Positions 17,934 to 26,497 of a DNA stretch of 64,000 nt are shown here, piece after piece. Origin of the DNA: Azorhizobium sp943371865 (GTDB taxonomy: Bacteria > Pseudomonadota > Alphaproteobacteria > Rhizobiales > Xanthobacteraceae); contig NZ_CALRWL010000002.1 in NCBI RefSeq assembly GCF_943371865.1, forward strand, positions 274,981 to 338,980. The letters run 5' to 3'. A program made the position numbers and the translations under genes. Each line of letters starts with the position of its first letter. The first letter of the stretch is position 1. The notes under the pieces are model-generated. The model was not told the origin of the DNA and searched no databases. It saw only the letters and a program-made list of their open reading frames with translations.

Positions 17934-18899
17934 TTACAAATCCAACACCAGCCTGTCGCCTTTGGCACGCGACACACACGCCAGGAAGAAGCCTTCGGCG
18001 CGCTGCTCGGTGGACAGCCGCTTGTCGCGGTGATCGACCTCGCCCTCCAGCACCTTGACCTTGCAGGTGCCGCACAGGCCCTGTTCGCAGGATGTGGGAA
18101 CCTTGATGCCCTTCTCCTCCAGGAACCCCGCGACGGTCTTGTCTCCGGGGATCTTGAAGACCGTGCCGGTGCTGGCAATCTTCACCTCGAAGACCTTGTC
18201 GAGCAGGGGCGCGGCCTGCTTGGCGGTGAAACGTTCCACATGGATCCGCTCTTCGCTCCACCCCTTCTGGGTGGCGGTCTTGACGATCGGATCGAGCCAC
18301 CAATCGGCGCCGCAGATGAAGAGGTGCGTGTCCTCGGGCTGTGCCGCGAGCACATCGGCCACATTGAGCAACTGGTTCTGCTCGCTGTCTTCCAGGTAAT
18401 ATCTGGTGTCCCCGGAGAACGCCGCCCCGTCGATGGCGCCGCGAAACGCGCCGGGGGACATCAGAGCAAACACATAGTGCAGTTCGAACGGAATGCTCTG
18501 CGCCTTCAAGTGATCGGCGATGCTCAGGATCGGCGTCACGCCGATGCCGCGCGCAAGCAGGATGGCCCGTCGGGTGTTGCGGGGAACGCGAAACCGGTTG
18601 CGGGGCAAGCTGACCTGGAGGGTGTCGCCCACCTTCACGACTTCATGCAGCGCCTTGGACCCGCCGCGACCATTGGGGTCCTTCCACACGCCGATCCGGT
18701 AGCGGCGGCGATCGGAAGGACTGTTGAACAGCGAATATTGGCGAACCATCCCAGAGGGGAGCGTCACATCCACATGCGAGCCGGGGGAAAAGGCGGGAAG
18801 GTCCACGCCGTCCGGGTCGACCAGTTCGAACGAGACCATGTTGTGGGCCTCCATGGCCTTGTCCGCCACGACAAGGGAGCGCAGGGCGTCGTCTGTCAT
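17934..18899 (-). CDS. Phthalate-dioxygenase-reductase-type flavoprotein with C-terminal 2Fe-2S
   Basis: A 321-residue class IA oxygenase reductase. An N-terminal FMN-binding domain shows RQYSLFN, the NAD domain shows ARGIGVTPIL, and a C-terminal plant-type ferredoxin domain has cysteines CEQGLCGTC plus a distal Cys near the end. Such proteins pass electrons from NAD(P)H through FMN and 2Fe-2S to a Rieske oxygenase or demethylase. The ATG at 18899 is chosen for its upstream AGGAGATGAC; an extension to 19088 lacks similarity. No oxygenase subunit is encoded in the window, so its partner is elsewhere or is unusual. Confidence 0.88.
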   Translation of the reverse strand: MTDDALRSLVVADKAMEAHNMVSFELVDPDGVDLPAFSPGSHVDVTLPSGMVRQYSLFNSPSDRRRYRIGVWKDPNGRGGSKALHEVVKVGDTLQVSLPRNRFRVPRNTRRAILLARGIGVTPILSIADHLKAQSIPFELHYVFALMSPGAFRGAIDGAAFSGDTRYYLEDSEQNQLLNVADVLAAQPEDTHLFICGADWWLDPIVKTATQKGWSEERIHVERFTAKQAAPLLDKVFEVKIASTGTVFKIPGDKTVAGFLEEKGIKVPTSCEQGLCGTCKVKVLEGEVDHRDKRLSTEQRAEGFFLACVSRAKGDRLVLDL

Positions 18900-19110
18900 G
18901 TCATCTCCTGTGTCGTGCACGCCTGTGGTCCGGCATGCGGTGCAAATTGGAGACCACGCATTCCGGCGCACGGCCCATGGTTTGCTTTGCCGTCCGTGCG
19001 TCGCATTCCTTGCCTGCCGGGCGGCCCGCTGTGGCAAGGTGCGATGCGACAGGGGACCCATCGCAAATCCCCAACTGAAGTTCCCCACATGAACGGATCA
19101 GGACGCAGTC

Positions 19111-19518
19111 ATGCTGAGAGACGAGAGCATCCGCCGCGGCGACCGACGCAGCCCGCCACGCAATGTGTTCGGCGAGCCGCTGGAACTGTGCGCCACGCGA
19201 CCGATGACCGGCTTCTATCGGGACGGATGCTGCAATACCGGCAGCGATGACGTGGGCAACCACACCGTCTGCATCGTGGCGACGGCGGAGTTCCTGGCGT
19301 TCTCGAAGGCGCGGGGCAACGATCTCTCCACGCCGTTGCCGAACTTCGGCTTTCCCGGCCTGCAGCCCGGCGACCGCTGGTGCCTGTGCGCGCCCCGTTG
19401 GCAGGAGGCGTTCGAGGCCGGCCAAGCGCCACGGGTGGTCCTGCGCGCCACGCACGAAGGCGCGTTGAGTTCCTGCTCGCTTGCGGATCTCAAACGCGCG
19501 GCGATCGATCTGGCGTGA
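19111..19518 (+). CDS. DUF2237 family protein
   Basis: A 135-residue member of the DUF2237 family, recognised by NVFGEPLELC, PMTGFYRDGCCNTG, DVGNHTVC, FGFPGLQPGDRWCLCA and a final ATHEGAL segment. The family is Cys-rich and widespread in bacteria; its function is not established. Several Cys and His residues suggest metal binding (inference). The ATG has AGGACG upstream. It is divergent from the reductase and convergent with the Rieske gene, so it is an insertion between two redox genes rather than part of their transcript. Confidence 0.85.
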   Translation: MLRDESIRRGDRRSPPRNVFGEPLELCATRPMTGFYRDGCCNTGSDDVGNHTVCIVATAEFLAFSKARGNDLSTPLPNFGFPGLQPGDRWCLCAPRWQEAFEAGQAPRVVLRATHEGALSSCSLADLKRAAIDLA

Positions 19519-19536
19519 CCGGAGCCTCCAGCGCCG

Positions 19537-19869
19537 TCACAGCGAGGCGAAGGTCGGCGCGACACCCACGGTATCGATATAGACGATGCCGTCTTCGATC
19601 TTGACCGGATATTCCGACAGGGCCGGCGCATGCTCATGGGTCGGCGCGCCGGAATTCATGTCCCAGCTCCAGAAATGCAGGGGACAGGTGAGCACCGTCC
19701 CGTCGAATTCGGCTTCGGCGAGCGGCGTGTTGGCATGCGGGCACACGCCCTGAAACGCCTTGACCACGCCGTTCTCCGGCCATGCGAGCACGATGAGATG
19801 CGCATCGGCGATGACCAGCCGCATGCCGCCTTCGATGATCGTCTCTGCTTTGCAGACCCTGGTGAACAT
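19537..19869 (-). CDS. Rieske 2Fe-2S ferredoxin
   Basis: A 110-residue Rieske ferredoxin. The cluster ligands are two Cys and two His in CPHANTPL and CPLHFWSWD, in the classic C-x-H and C-x2-H spacing. Small soluble Rieske proteins of this size (such as TmoC/XylT-like and nitrite-reductase small subunit types) shuttle electrons to oxygenases. The start at 19869 follows GAGGATGATGCG and matches family length; an upstream extension lies in another gene. It sits 22 nt after an unknown gene. Whether it works with the reductase encoded 0.6 kb away is not shown, but the pairing is chemically sensible. Confidence 0.85.
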   Translation of the reverse strand: MFTRVCKAETIIEGGMRLVIADAHLIVLAWPENGVVKAFQGVCPHANTPLAEAEFDGTVLTCPLHFWSWDMNSGAPTHEHAPALSEYPVKIEDGIVYIDTVGVAPTFASL

Positions 19870-19891
19870 CGCATCATCCTCAAGAGGAGCC

Positions 19892-20449
19892 TCAGGCTGA
19901 AACGGGGGCCGGGTCGGCGCGGGCCGCATCGGCTCCCACCGGAAGCGCGAGACTGTCATCCTCGGCCATCAGCCGTGCGCGCCAGTGGTGTTGAAATGCG
20001 GTCCAGGAGTTCGGCTGCGGGAATGTCACATCCACGAACCATTCGACGGTGCGCACCTCGTCCGGCCATATGCGATCTTCGCCATGCCACACCATCGCCG
20101 GCCACCGTGCGTTGCGCTGCGCCGTCGCCGCGTCGGCGCGGAGCGAAGGCCGGCCCAAGGTCTCGCTCAGCCAGGCCATCACCTCCGGACGAAAGGTGTT
20201 GGCGAAGAACACACCGTGCCGGCCGAGACGCTGCGGGGTACGCAAGATGCGCTGCTCGATCCAGGCAAAGCTCGCTGGTGCCCTCCCGTTGCGAAATTCG
20301 CGCAAGGTCAGCAGCCGGAAGCCCTGCGCCAGCCAATGCGATCGCACCGCGCGGACGCAGCCGGGATCCGGCTGCGATGTTTCAGCCACGGCCAAGCCAC
20401 CGATGTATCCCGCCTTTTGGCTGCCGTGCGATCGTGGCGAATCCGACAT
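19892..20449 (-). CDS. Hypothetical protein co-transcribed with Rieske ferredoxin
   Basis: A 185-residue protein with no recognised domain. It is rich in Trp and Arg (QRNARWPAMVWHGEDRIWP, EVRTVEWFVDVTFP) and lacks membrane helices or a signal peptide. The first ATG at 20449 has a weak binding site, so a later start is possible. It ends 22 nt before the Rieske gene on the same strand, which suggests a shared function, possibly as an adaptor or maturation partner (inference only). Confidence 0.5.
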   Translation of the reverse strand: MSDSPRSHGSQKAGYIGGLAVAETSQPDPGCVRAVRSHWLAQGFRLLTLREFRNGRAPASFAWIEQRILRTPQRLGRHGVFFANTFRPEVMAWLSETLGRPSLRADAATAQRNARWPAMVWHGEDRIWPDEVRTVEWFVDVTFPQPNSWTAFQHHWRARLMAEDDSLALPVGADAARADPAPVSA

Positions 20450-20774
20450 GAATAGGTCTTGAGTTCATCTCTGTTGGGATGTGGGTGGCAATATTGATGC
20501 CAGACGAGAGGTGGGGTCTGAGAGCGGCATTGCTGCCATCCCGGTCTGGCCGCTCAGAGTGCGACCGGCGCCGGCGGCTGTGACGGGGCTTGCCGCGCCA
20601 CCTCACCCGCCATCGCTCCAGCCGTGGCAGCCTTGCCGGCGATGCACTAGATTGAAGCCAGACCGCCCAATCGGGGCAGGTCCATCCCATCGCCCCCTCG
20701 TCAATGGATAGAGGCATCTTTACCGACCCGATCGCCATGCCGCTGATCGGACTGTACGCTGGAACCCACACCCC
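20450..20774. other. Intergenic region
   Basis: 325 nt between divergent genes. It contains short open frames without good start sites and no recognisable RNA, repeat or terminator. It presumably holds the promoters of the Rieske-linked gene (minus) and the Gre-type gene (plus). Confidence 0.4.
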
Positions 20775-21251
20775 ATGTCTGTTGCCTTCACCCGCGAAAA
20801 CGATCTGGAAGCCACCGCCGCCGATCTGCCGGACCGGCCGATCTCGCCCCATCCCAATCTGGTGACGGCCACAGGTCTGGCGGCGTTGGATGCGGCATTG
20901 GCGCAGGCGCGGGCCGCCTATGGCGCGGCCCAGACCGGCGATGTGCAGGCCGACCGCACCGCCATGGCGCGGGCCACGCGGGATCTGCGCTATTACAGCG
21001 CCCGTCGCGCCAATGCCCAATTGATCGAGAGCCCGCCCCATCCCGAGACGGTGCAGTTCGGTGCCGCGGTCACCCTGGATCGGGAGGATGGCCGCCGGCA
21101 GGTGTTTCGCATTGTCGGCGAGGATGAGGCCGACCCGGCCAAGGGGTCGGTGTCCTATGTCTCGCCGCTGGCCAGTGCGGTCATGGGCAAGGGGGTGGGT
21201 GATGTGGTGAGCGTAAACGGCCGTGAGGTGGAAGTGGTGGAGATCGCCTGA
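20775..21251 (+). CDS. GreA/GreB-family transcription elongation factor
   Basis: A 158-residue protein with the two-part Gre architecture: an N-terminal helical segment (about residues 30-85, GLAALDAALAQARAAYG) and a C-terminal FKBP-like domain at about 88-158, with FGAAVTLDREDG, FRIVGEDEADP and SPLASAVMGKGVGDVVSV. That is the usual signature of Gre factors that bind RNA polymerase and stimulate cleavage of backtracked transcripts. It is likely an additional GreB-like paralogue rather than housekeeping GreA because the N-terminal coiled coil is short. It stands alone next to the siderophore cluster. Confidence 0.85.
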   Translation: MSVAFTRENDLEATAADLPDRPISPHPNLVTATGLAALDAALAQARAAYGAAQTGDVQADRTAMARATRDLRYYSARRANAQLIESPPHPETVQFGAAVTLDREDGRRQVFRIVGEDEADPAKGSVSYVSPLASAVMGKGVGDVVSVNGREVEVVEIA

Positions 21252-21275
21252 ACGCGCCAGCCCCGCCGGGACGCG

Positions 21276-22145
21276 TCAGGGGGCGTCCGGCCCCAGGGCG
21301 AAGCGGATCGCGCGGTTGATGGCCACCGGCAGCACCGACATATGGGTTTCGCCCTCCAGCAATGCGAACTCCGCCTGCACGCCGGGCAGGGCGCCGAGGC
21401 GCGCCGCCAGGTCCCGGGCATTGTCCACCACCCGGTTCGCCGCATAGCGGGCGCGGCGCTCCACATGGTCCTCCAGCCGCAGGTGGAAGGGGGCGAGCGC
21501 CTGCTCATATTCCGCCGCCGCCAGGAACAGGCGGGCGGGCCGCGGCGCGGCTTCAAAGCGCGCGGCGCTCTTCAGCACCACCGCCTCCTCCCACCAGATG
21601 GCCGGGCTGATGGCGATCCAGCTGGCGAAGGCGTCCGGCCGGGTGAACAGCGCATGCAAGACGAACAGGCCGCCGAAGGAATGCCCGAAAATGGCCTGCC
21701 GCGTCGGGTCCACCGGCAGCCGGCTGGCGATTTCCGGCTTCAGTTCGTCGGTGATGAAGGCGAGGAACTGGTCGGCCCCGCCGGTCTTCACCTCCGGCCC
21801 GTCCGGGCTGTGCGGCGGGTAGGTGGCCCCGGGCGGCGGCCCCATGTCCCAGGAGCGGCGCACGCTGTCATAGGCGCCGTCGGTGGGATAGCCGATGGCG
21901 ATCACCGCCGCATCGGCAATGCCGGTCCCGGTGGGATAGGCCGCCTGCACCCGCAGCGCGTCCGCCGCCGTGCCGATCACCGCATTGCCATCCAGCAGAT
22001 AGAGCGTCGGCCAGCCGCCGGCCGGCGGCGCGCCGGGCGGGATACGCAGGAAGATGCGGTAGGGCGCACCGCCGGCGCGCGGGGCAAGCTCGAACTGCAC
22101 GGTGTCGGGAATCGGGGCGGGTCGCGGGTTCAGGGGCATCATCAT
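21276..22145 (-). CDS. Alpha/beta hydrolase, siderophore esterase type (IroE/Fes-like)
   Basis: A 289-residue alpha/beta hydrolase of the COG2819/esterase-D-like group. The nucleophile elbow is GHSFGGLF; WPTLYLLDGNAVIG and the region around IAISPAIWWEE are typical of IroE/BesA-type enzymes, and a C-terminal His lies in EGETHMSV. Relatives hydrolyse ester bonds of trilactone siderophores to release iron. It is the last gene of the siderophore operon, 8 nt after the FhuB-like permease. Its presence suggests the siderophore backbone contains esters (inference). Three consecutive ATG codons make the exact start uncertain by two residues. Confidence 0.8.
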   Translation of the reverse strand: MMMPLNPRPAPIPDTVQFELAPRAGGAPYRIFLRIPPGAPPAGGWPTLYLLDGNAVIGTAADALRVQAAYPTGTGIADAAVIAIGYPTDGAYDSVRRSWDMGPPPGATYPPHSPDGPEVKTGGADQFLAFITDELKPEIASRLPVDPTRQAIFGHSFGGLFVLHALFTRPDAFASWIAISPAIWWEEAVVLKSAARFEAAPRPARLFLAAAEYEQALAPFHLRLEDHVERRARYAANRVVDNARDLAARLGALPGVQAEFALLEGETHMSVLPVAINRAIRFALGPDAP

Positions 22146-22153
22146 CGCTCACG

Positions 22154-24157
22154 TCATCTCTTGGCCAGAAGCCACATCAGCGCCGGGCCGCCGATCAGGG
22201 TTGCAATCAGCCCCGCCGGCATCTGCCAGGGAAAGGCGATCATCCGGCCAAGCCAGTCGGCGAGCAGCATGATGAAGGCGCCCACCAGCGCCGCGCCGGC
22301 CAGTTGCGGCACGGCGCGGTGCAGGCCCAGCCGGGTGGCCAGATGCGGCGCCATCAGTCCCACGAAGGTGAGCGGCCCCACCACCAGGGTGGCGGTCGCG
22401 GTCAGCCCGGCCGCCAGCCCCAGCAGGATCAGGCGCACCCGTCCCAGATTGAGCCCCAGCGCCTGTCCGGGGGCATCGCCCAGGGGCAGAAGGTCGAGCC
22501 ATCGCGCGCACAGGGCGGTCAGGGCGATCAGCACCACGGCCGCGGCGGCGGACCAGAGGGCCTGGGGGGCGTCCACCTGATAGGTGGAGCCGGTCATCCA
22601 GTTGAGCAGCAGCAGGCCGCGCGGGTCGCCGCTGGCGGTCAGGGCGCCCACCAGCGCGTCGAACAGGGCGCCGAGCGCAATGCCCGCCAGCAGCACGCGC
22701 TCCGGCGTGAAGCCGGTGCGGCGACCCAGTAGCACGATGATGAACAGCACGCCGAATGCGCCGGCGCAGGCGGCGGCAAGCTGGATCTCGCGACCTGCCG
22801 CCGTCACCGTGAACAGCGCCACGATCAGCCCGAATGCGGCGCCGGCGCCCACGCCCAGCACTTCCGGGCTCGCCATGGGGTTGCGCAGGAGGCGCTGGAG
22901 AATGCCGCCGGCCAGGGCCAGCATGGCCCCGGCGCACAGGGCGGCCAGCGCCCGCGGTGCCCGCCATGGCAGCAGGCCGGGCAGGGCATCCAGACCCGCG
23001 AGGCTCCACCCGCCATCGGGCGCACGACCGAGGCAGAGCGACAGGGCCATGCCCAGGAGCAGCAGCCCACCGAGCGCCAGCAGCATCGGCACCGCGCGCT
23101 GGCGTCGCGTCGGGCCGGCGGCTTCCGTGCGGGGCGGAGCGGCGGCCGTCCGCAGGCGCGGCAGGAGCCAGAGCAGCAAGGGCGATCCGAACACGGCCGT
23201 GACCGCTCCGGTGGGCAGAATGCCGCCGGAGAGGCCGCCGGTGCGTTGCACCAGTTGGTCGGTCAGCCACAGCAGGCCGGCTCCCATGACCGGCGCCCAG
23301 ATGAGCTGGTCGCGCAACCGTCGCGCGCCGGCCAGCCGCGCCAGGGCCGGAGCGATGAGGCCGATGAAGCCGATGACCCCGACGCCGCTCACCACCACGG
23401 CGGTGAGCGCGACCCCCAGCGACAGCGCCGCGAGGCGGGTGCCGTGCAGCGAGACGCCGAGGCTGTGGGCGCCGGCATCGTCCAGCGACAGCACGGTCAG
23501 CGGGCGGATCATCAGCGCCACCAGACCGGCGACGGCGGCACATTGGAGGCTGAGGGTGGCCACCGTCTCCCAGCCCTGCTGGCTGAGCGCGCCGCTGCCC
23601 CAGATGAACAGGCCGGTGAGATAATGCTCCTTGAACAGGATCAGGGCGGCGGAGACCGCCCCGCAATAGAGGCCGAGCACCAGCCCCGCCAGCACCACCG
23701 CCAGTGGCGACAGGCCCTTGCGCCACGATAGGGCGAACACCGCGCCGATGGCGAGCGCCCCGCCCCCGAGCGCGATCCATTCCCGACCGAAGACGAACAG
23801 GCCCGGCGCCCACAAGGTGGCGAGGGCCAGGGCCAGCTTGGCGCCGGCGGCGACCCCCAGCGTGGTGGGCGAGGCCAGGGGATTGCGCAGCACCTGCTGG
23901 AAGATGGTGCCGGCCAGGGCCAGCGCCGCGCCGCATAGAATGGCGGCGGCCATGCGTGGCAAGAGGCTGTAATGCACCAGGAGCTGGCGCCCGTCGCCCG
24001 TCTCCGGCGCCCATATGGCCGTGAGCCAGAGCGCGGGCGGCAGGGCCTGGGCCAGCGCCGCCATCGATAGCACGGCAGCGGGGATGGTGATCCCCGCAGC
24101 CAGCATCCAGGGCCGGGCGGGGCGGGGGGCGTGGCCGGCGAGGGCGAGGTCAGCCAT
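22154..24157 (-). CDS. fhuB: Iron-hydroxamate ABC transporter permease, FhuB type
   Basis: A 667-residue inner-membrane permease composed of two homologous FecCD-like halves, each with about ten helices, as in FhuB. Repeated motifs include RNPLASPTTLGV in the first half and RNPMASPEVLGVGAG in the second; these cytoplasmic segments contact the ATPase. It imports Fe(III)-siderophore across the inner membrane with the FhuD-like binding protein and the FhuC-like ATPase at 41249-42079, which is encoded some 17 kb away. The start overlaps the binding-protein gene by 8 nt. Confidence 0.93.
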   Translation of the reverse strand: MADLALAGHAPRPARPWMLAAGITIPAAVLSMAALAQALPPALWLTAIWAPETGDGRQLLVHYSLLPRMAAAILCGAALALAGTIFQQVLRNPLASPTTLGVAAGAKLALALATLWAPGLFVFGREWIALGGGALAIGAVFALSWRKGLSPLAVVLAGLVLGLYCGAVSAALILFKEHYLTGLFIWGSGALSQQGWETVATLSLQCAAVAGLVALMIRPLTVLSLDDAGAHSLGVSLHGTRLAALSLGVALTAVVVSGVGVIGFIGLIAPALARLAGARRLRDQLIWAPVMGAGLLWLTDQLVQRTGGLSGGILPTGAVTAVFGSPLLLWLLPRLRTAAAPPRTEAAGPTRRQRAVPMLLALGGLLLLGMALSLCLGRAPDGGWSLAGLDALPGLLPWRAPRALAALCAGAMLALAGGILQRLLRNPMASPEVLGVGAGAAFGLIVALFTVTAAGREIQLAAACAGAFGVLFIIVLLGRRTGFTPERVLLAGIALGALFDALVGALTASGDPRGLLLLNWMTGSTYQVDAPQALWSAAAAVVLIALTALCARWLDLLPLGDAPGQALGLNLGRVRLILLGLAAGLTATATLVVGPLTFVGLMAPHLATRLGLHRAVPQLAGAALVGAFIMLLADWLGRMIAFPWQMPAGLIATLIGGPALMWLLAKR

Positions 24158-25091
24158 TGGATCCGCCTTGTGGCGCCAGGGCGTCCGCCAGCAGCCGCGC
24201 GAAGCGCATGGCGGAGGCAGCGGCGCCGAACATGAGCACCGCCGGCAGGCCGTGAACCTGCGCGGATCTCACGAATGGCAGGTGGGTCCACAGCGGATTG
24301 CGCCCCAAGGCCTGCATGGCGCCCGCGGGCACCGGATCGAAGTAGACCAGGACCGCCCGCGGGTCGGGATCCAGCGCCTCGATGCCCAGGGTGGTGAAGC
24401 CCCAGAAATTGGTCCGGCCTTGATAGGCATTGCTGAGACCGACGCGGGCCAGCACGTCCTGGAACAGGCTTTGGGCGCCGTAGACGCGCACATGCCGGCT
24501 GTCCATAACACTCACCAGATAGAGCGGCCGGTCGCGCACGGCGGCAAGGCGCGTGCGGGCGGCGGCGAAGGTGGCGTCCATCTGCGCCAGGACGGCGGCC
24601 CCGGCGGCCGCCCGCCCGGTCAGGGTTGCGATCCGCTCCAGGGCGGCGGTGGCCAGCGCCAGCGGGCGCCCCTCCGGCACATAGAGCGGGAAGGTCAGCA
24701 CGGGGGCGATCTGCTCCAGGCGGTGGCTGATACCGGCGAGATAGGGGGTGGAGAGGATCGCGTCCGGCTGCAGCTGCTGCAGCAGCTCCAGATTGGGTTC
24801 GCGGCTGCTGCCGAGATTGACCACGCCGGGCGGCAAGGGCGGCTCCACCACCCAGCGGTGCCAATCCTGCGCCCCCACCAGTGCGATGGGCGGGAGGCCG
24901 AGCAGGATCAGGGTTTCGGCCAAGCCATAGTCCAGCGCCGCCAGCCGCCGCAGGGGCGTGGGCAGAGAGGGCTCGCCCGCAACGGCGAACCCCGCCGGTG
25001 CGAACACCGGCGGGGTTGCGAGCGGAGCGGCCATGAGGCCGCCGAGCACTGTGCGCCGGCTGAACCGGGCGATCCGCCGCCTGTCAGGCAT
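24150..25091 (-). CDS. Fe(III)-siderophore periplasmic binding protein, FhuD type
   Basis: A 313-residue substrate-binding protein. The N-terminus has a twin-arginine-like export signal (RRTVLGGLMAAP), seen in several FhuD proteins. The mature part has the FhuD/BtuF pattern: LDYGLAETLILLGLPP near the start, PNLELLQQLQPDAIL around residue 100, and a C-terminal region ending in ALAPQGG. It binds the ferric siderophore and delivers it to the FhuB-like permease. It overlaps both the upstream hydroxylase and the downstream permease gene, which points to one operon. Confidence 0.9.
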   Translation of the reverse strand: MPDRRRIARFSRRTVLGGLMAAPLATPPVFAPAGFAVAGEPSLPTPLRRLAALDYGLAETLILLGLPPIALVGAQDWHRWVVEPPLPPGVVNLGSSREPNLELLQQLQPDAILSTPYLAGISHRLEQIAPVLTFPLYVPEGRPLALATAALERIATLTGRAAAGAAVLAQMDATFAAARTRLAAVRDRPLYLVSVMDSRHVRVYGAQSLFQDVLARVGLSNAYQGRTNFWGFTTLGIEALDPDPRAVLVYFDPVPAGAMQALGRNPLWTHLPFVRSAQVHGLPAVLMFGAAASAMRFARLLADALAPQGGSNG

Positions 25092-26403
25092 CGGACGCCA
25101 GCAAAGTGCCGACGGCCCGGTCGCGTGGCGCCCCGGTGCTGGCCCAGGTCACCACCGCCTCCGGCAGGTCGAGGTCGAAATGCGACCGCCCCAGCAAGGC
25201 GTTGACGATGACCGCGCTGCGCCAGGCCATGACGCTGAGCTGCGGTTCGGCGATGCCGTGGCTGTGCCGGCCGGCATTGAGCGCGAAGATGCGGTTTTGC
25301 CGCGGCCCGTCCCAGGTGAGGCTGAAGTCGGCCGCCAGTTGCAGATTGCCCTTGCGGTCGAAGGGGATGCGCTCCCGCAGCGGGCCGAGGAAATCGGGCA
25401 CCTTGAAGGCATAGCCGGTGGCGAAGACCACCGCGTCCGCATGCAGGATCTCGATGCCGCCATCAAAGCTGTTGCGCATGATGAGGCGGTACTCGCCGTT
25501 CTGGCGGTCCATCTGGATGACCTCGCGGCCGGGCATCAGCGCCGGGTTGAGCGGGCCGCCGCCCAGATGGCGCAAGGCATACAGGCGCCGGTAGATGGCC
25601 TGGAGGGTCGAGGGGGAGGCGCCGTCGCTGGCCAGCTTCTGTCGCGCCAGGCTGGCGGCGCGGGTGTCCTCGCCCAGGCCGTGGAAGTCCATCACATAGC
25701 CGGGCGTGAACAGTTCGTTGGTGAAGGGGGTGGCATCCAGCGGCTCGAAGTTCGGCCGGCGGCTGATCCAGGACACCTCCTGCCGCGCCCCGTCCTGGTC
25801 GAGCAGGGCCAGGAAGACTTCCGCCCCGCTCTGCCCGCCGCCCACCACCGCCACGCGCCGGGCGGTGAGGGCCGGCAGGCGGGTCATGGTCTGGCTGGCA
25901 TGGAAGCAGGTGTCGCCCAAGAGCGGGCTGGCCCAGGCGGGCACCTCCGGCGTCAGGCCGATCCCCAGCGAGATGTTGCGCGCGGTGACGTCGCCGTCAT
26001 CGAGACGCAGCACGAACGCGCCGCGGGCGAAGTCCAGTTCGCGCACCGGCGCGTCGAAGCTGAGCGTATCCAGTGCGCCCGCCACCCAGGCGAGATAATT
26101 GGCGAATTCCTGCCGTGGCAGCGCGTCGAACTCGGCATTCATGAAGCTGTAGAAGCGCTTGTGCGCCACCAGATAGGCCAGGAACGACCAGGGGCTGGTC
26201 GGGTTGGTCGCGGTGACCAGATCCTTCAGGCACGAGGTCTGCAATTCCGCGCCGGGCAGCATCATGCCCGGATGCCAGGCGAAATTCGGTTGGCGGTCGA
26301 AGAAGCGAACCCGCGCATCGACCACGGAGTCGAGCTGCGCGGCAAGACTCAGGTTGAACGGGCCGATGCCGATCCCGGCAAGGTCGAGGATGTGATCGTT
26401 CAT
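25084..26403 (-). CDS. L-ornithine/L-lysine N-monooxygenase (siderophore hydroxylase)
   Basis: A 439-residue flavin-dependent N-hydroxylase of the IucD/PvdA/VbsO group. FAD binding is shown by GIGIGPFNLSLAA near the N-terminus, NADPH binding by VAVVGGGQSGAEVF around residue 200, and the ATGYAF motif lies near residue 325. It hydroxylates the terminal amine of ornithine or lysine as the first step to a hydroxamate. Start ATG at 26403 is used; an extension to 26604 overlaps the NRPS gene. The substrate is not decided by sequence inspection, although ornithine is expected for a vicibactin-like product. Confidence 0.92.
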   Translation of the reverse strand: MNDHILDLAGIGIGPFNLSLAAQLDSVVDARVRFFDRQPNFAWHPGMMLPGAELQTSCLKDLVTATNPTSPWSFLAYLVAHKRFYSFMNAEFDALPRQEFANYLAWVAGALDTLSFDAPVRELDFARGAFVLRLDDGDVTARNISLGIGLTPEVPAWASPLLGDTCFHASQTMTRLPALTARRVAVVGGGQSGAEVFLALLDQDGARQEVSWISRRPNFEPLDATPFTNELFTPGYVMDFHGLGEDTRAASLARQKLASDGASPSTLQAIYRRLYALRHLGGGPLNPALMPGREVIQMDRQNGEYRLIMRNSFDGGIEILHADAVVFATGYAFKVPDFLGPLRERIPFDRKGNLQLAADFSLTWDGPRQNRIFALNAGRHSHGIAEPQLSVMAWRSAVIVNALLGRSHFDLDLPEAVVTWASTGAPRDRAVGTLLASDA

Positions 26404-26497
26404 TGTGTCAGGGCTCCATCCGGTCAGTGCATGTGACGTGGCGGCAGCGGGTGCAGGGCGCCGTCGGCCCGGTGGGGGGAGTTCAGGGCGGTGCGGC

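Noticed and set aside
22149..24014. A second long minus-strand frame inside the FhuB-like gene
   Set aside because: Out-of-frame reading of the same strand; rich in Arg, Gly and Pro, with no transmembrane pattern.
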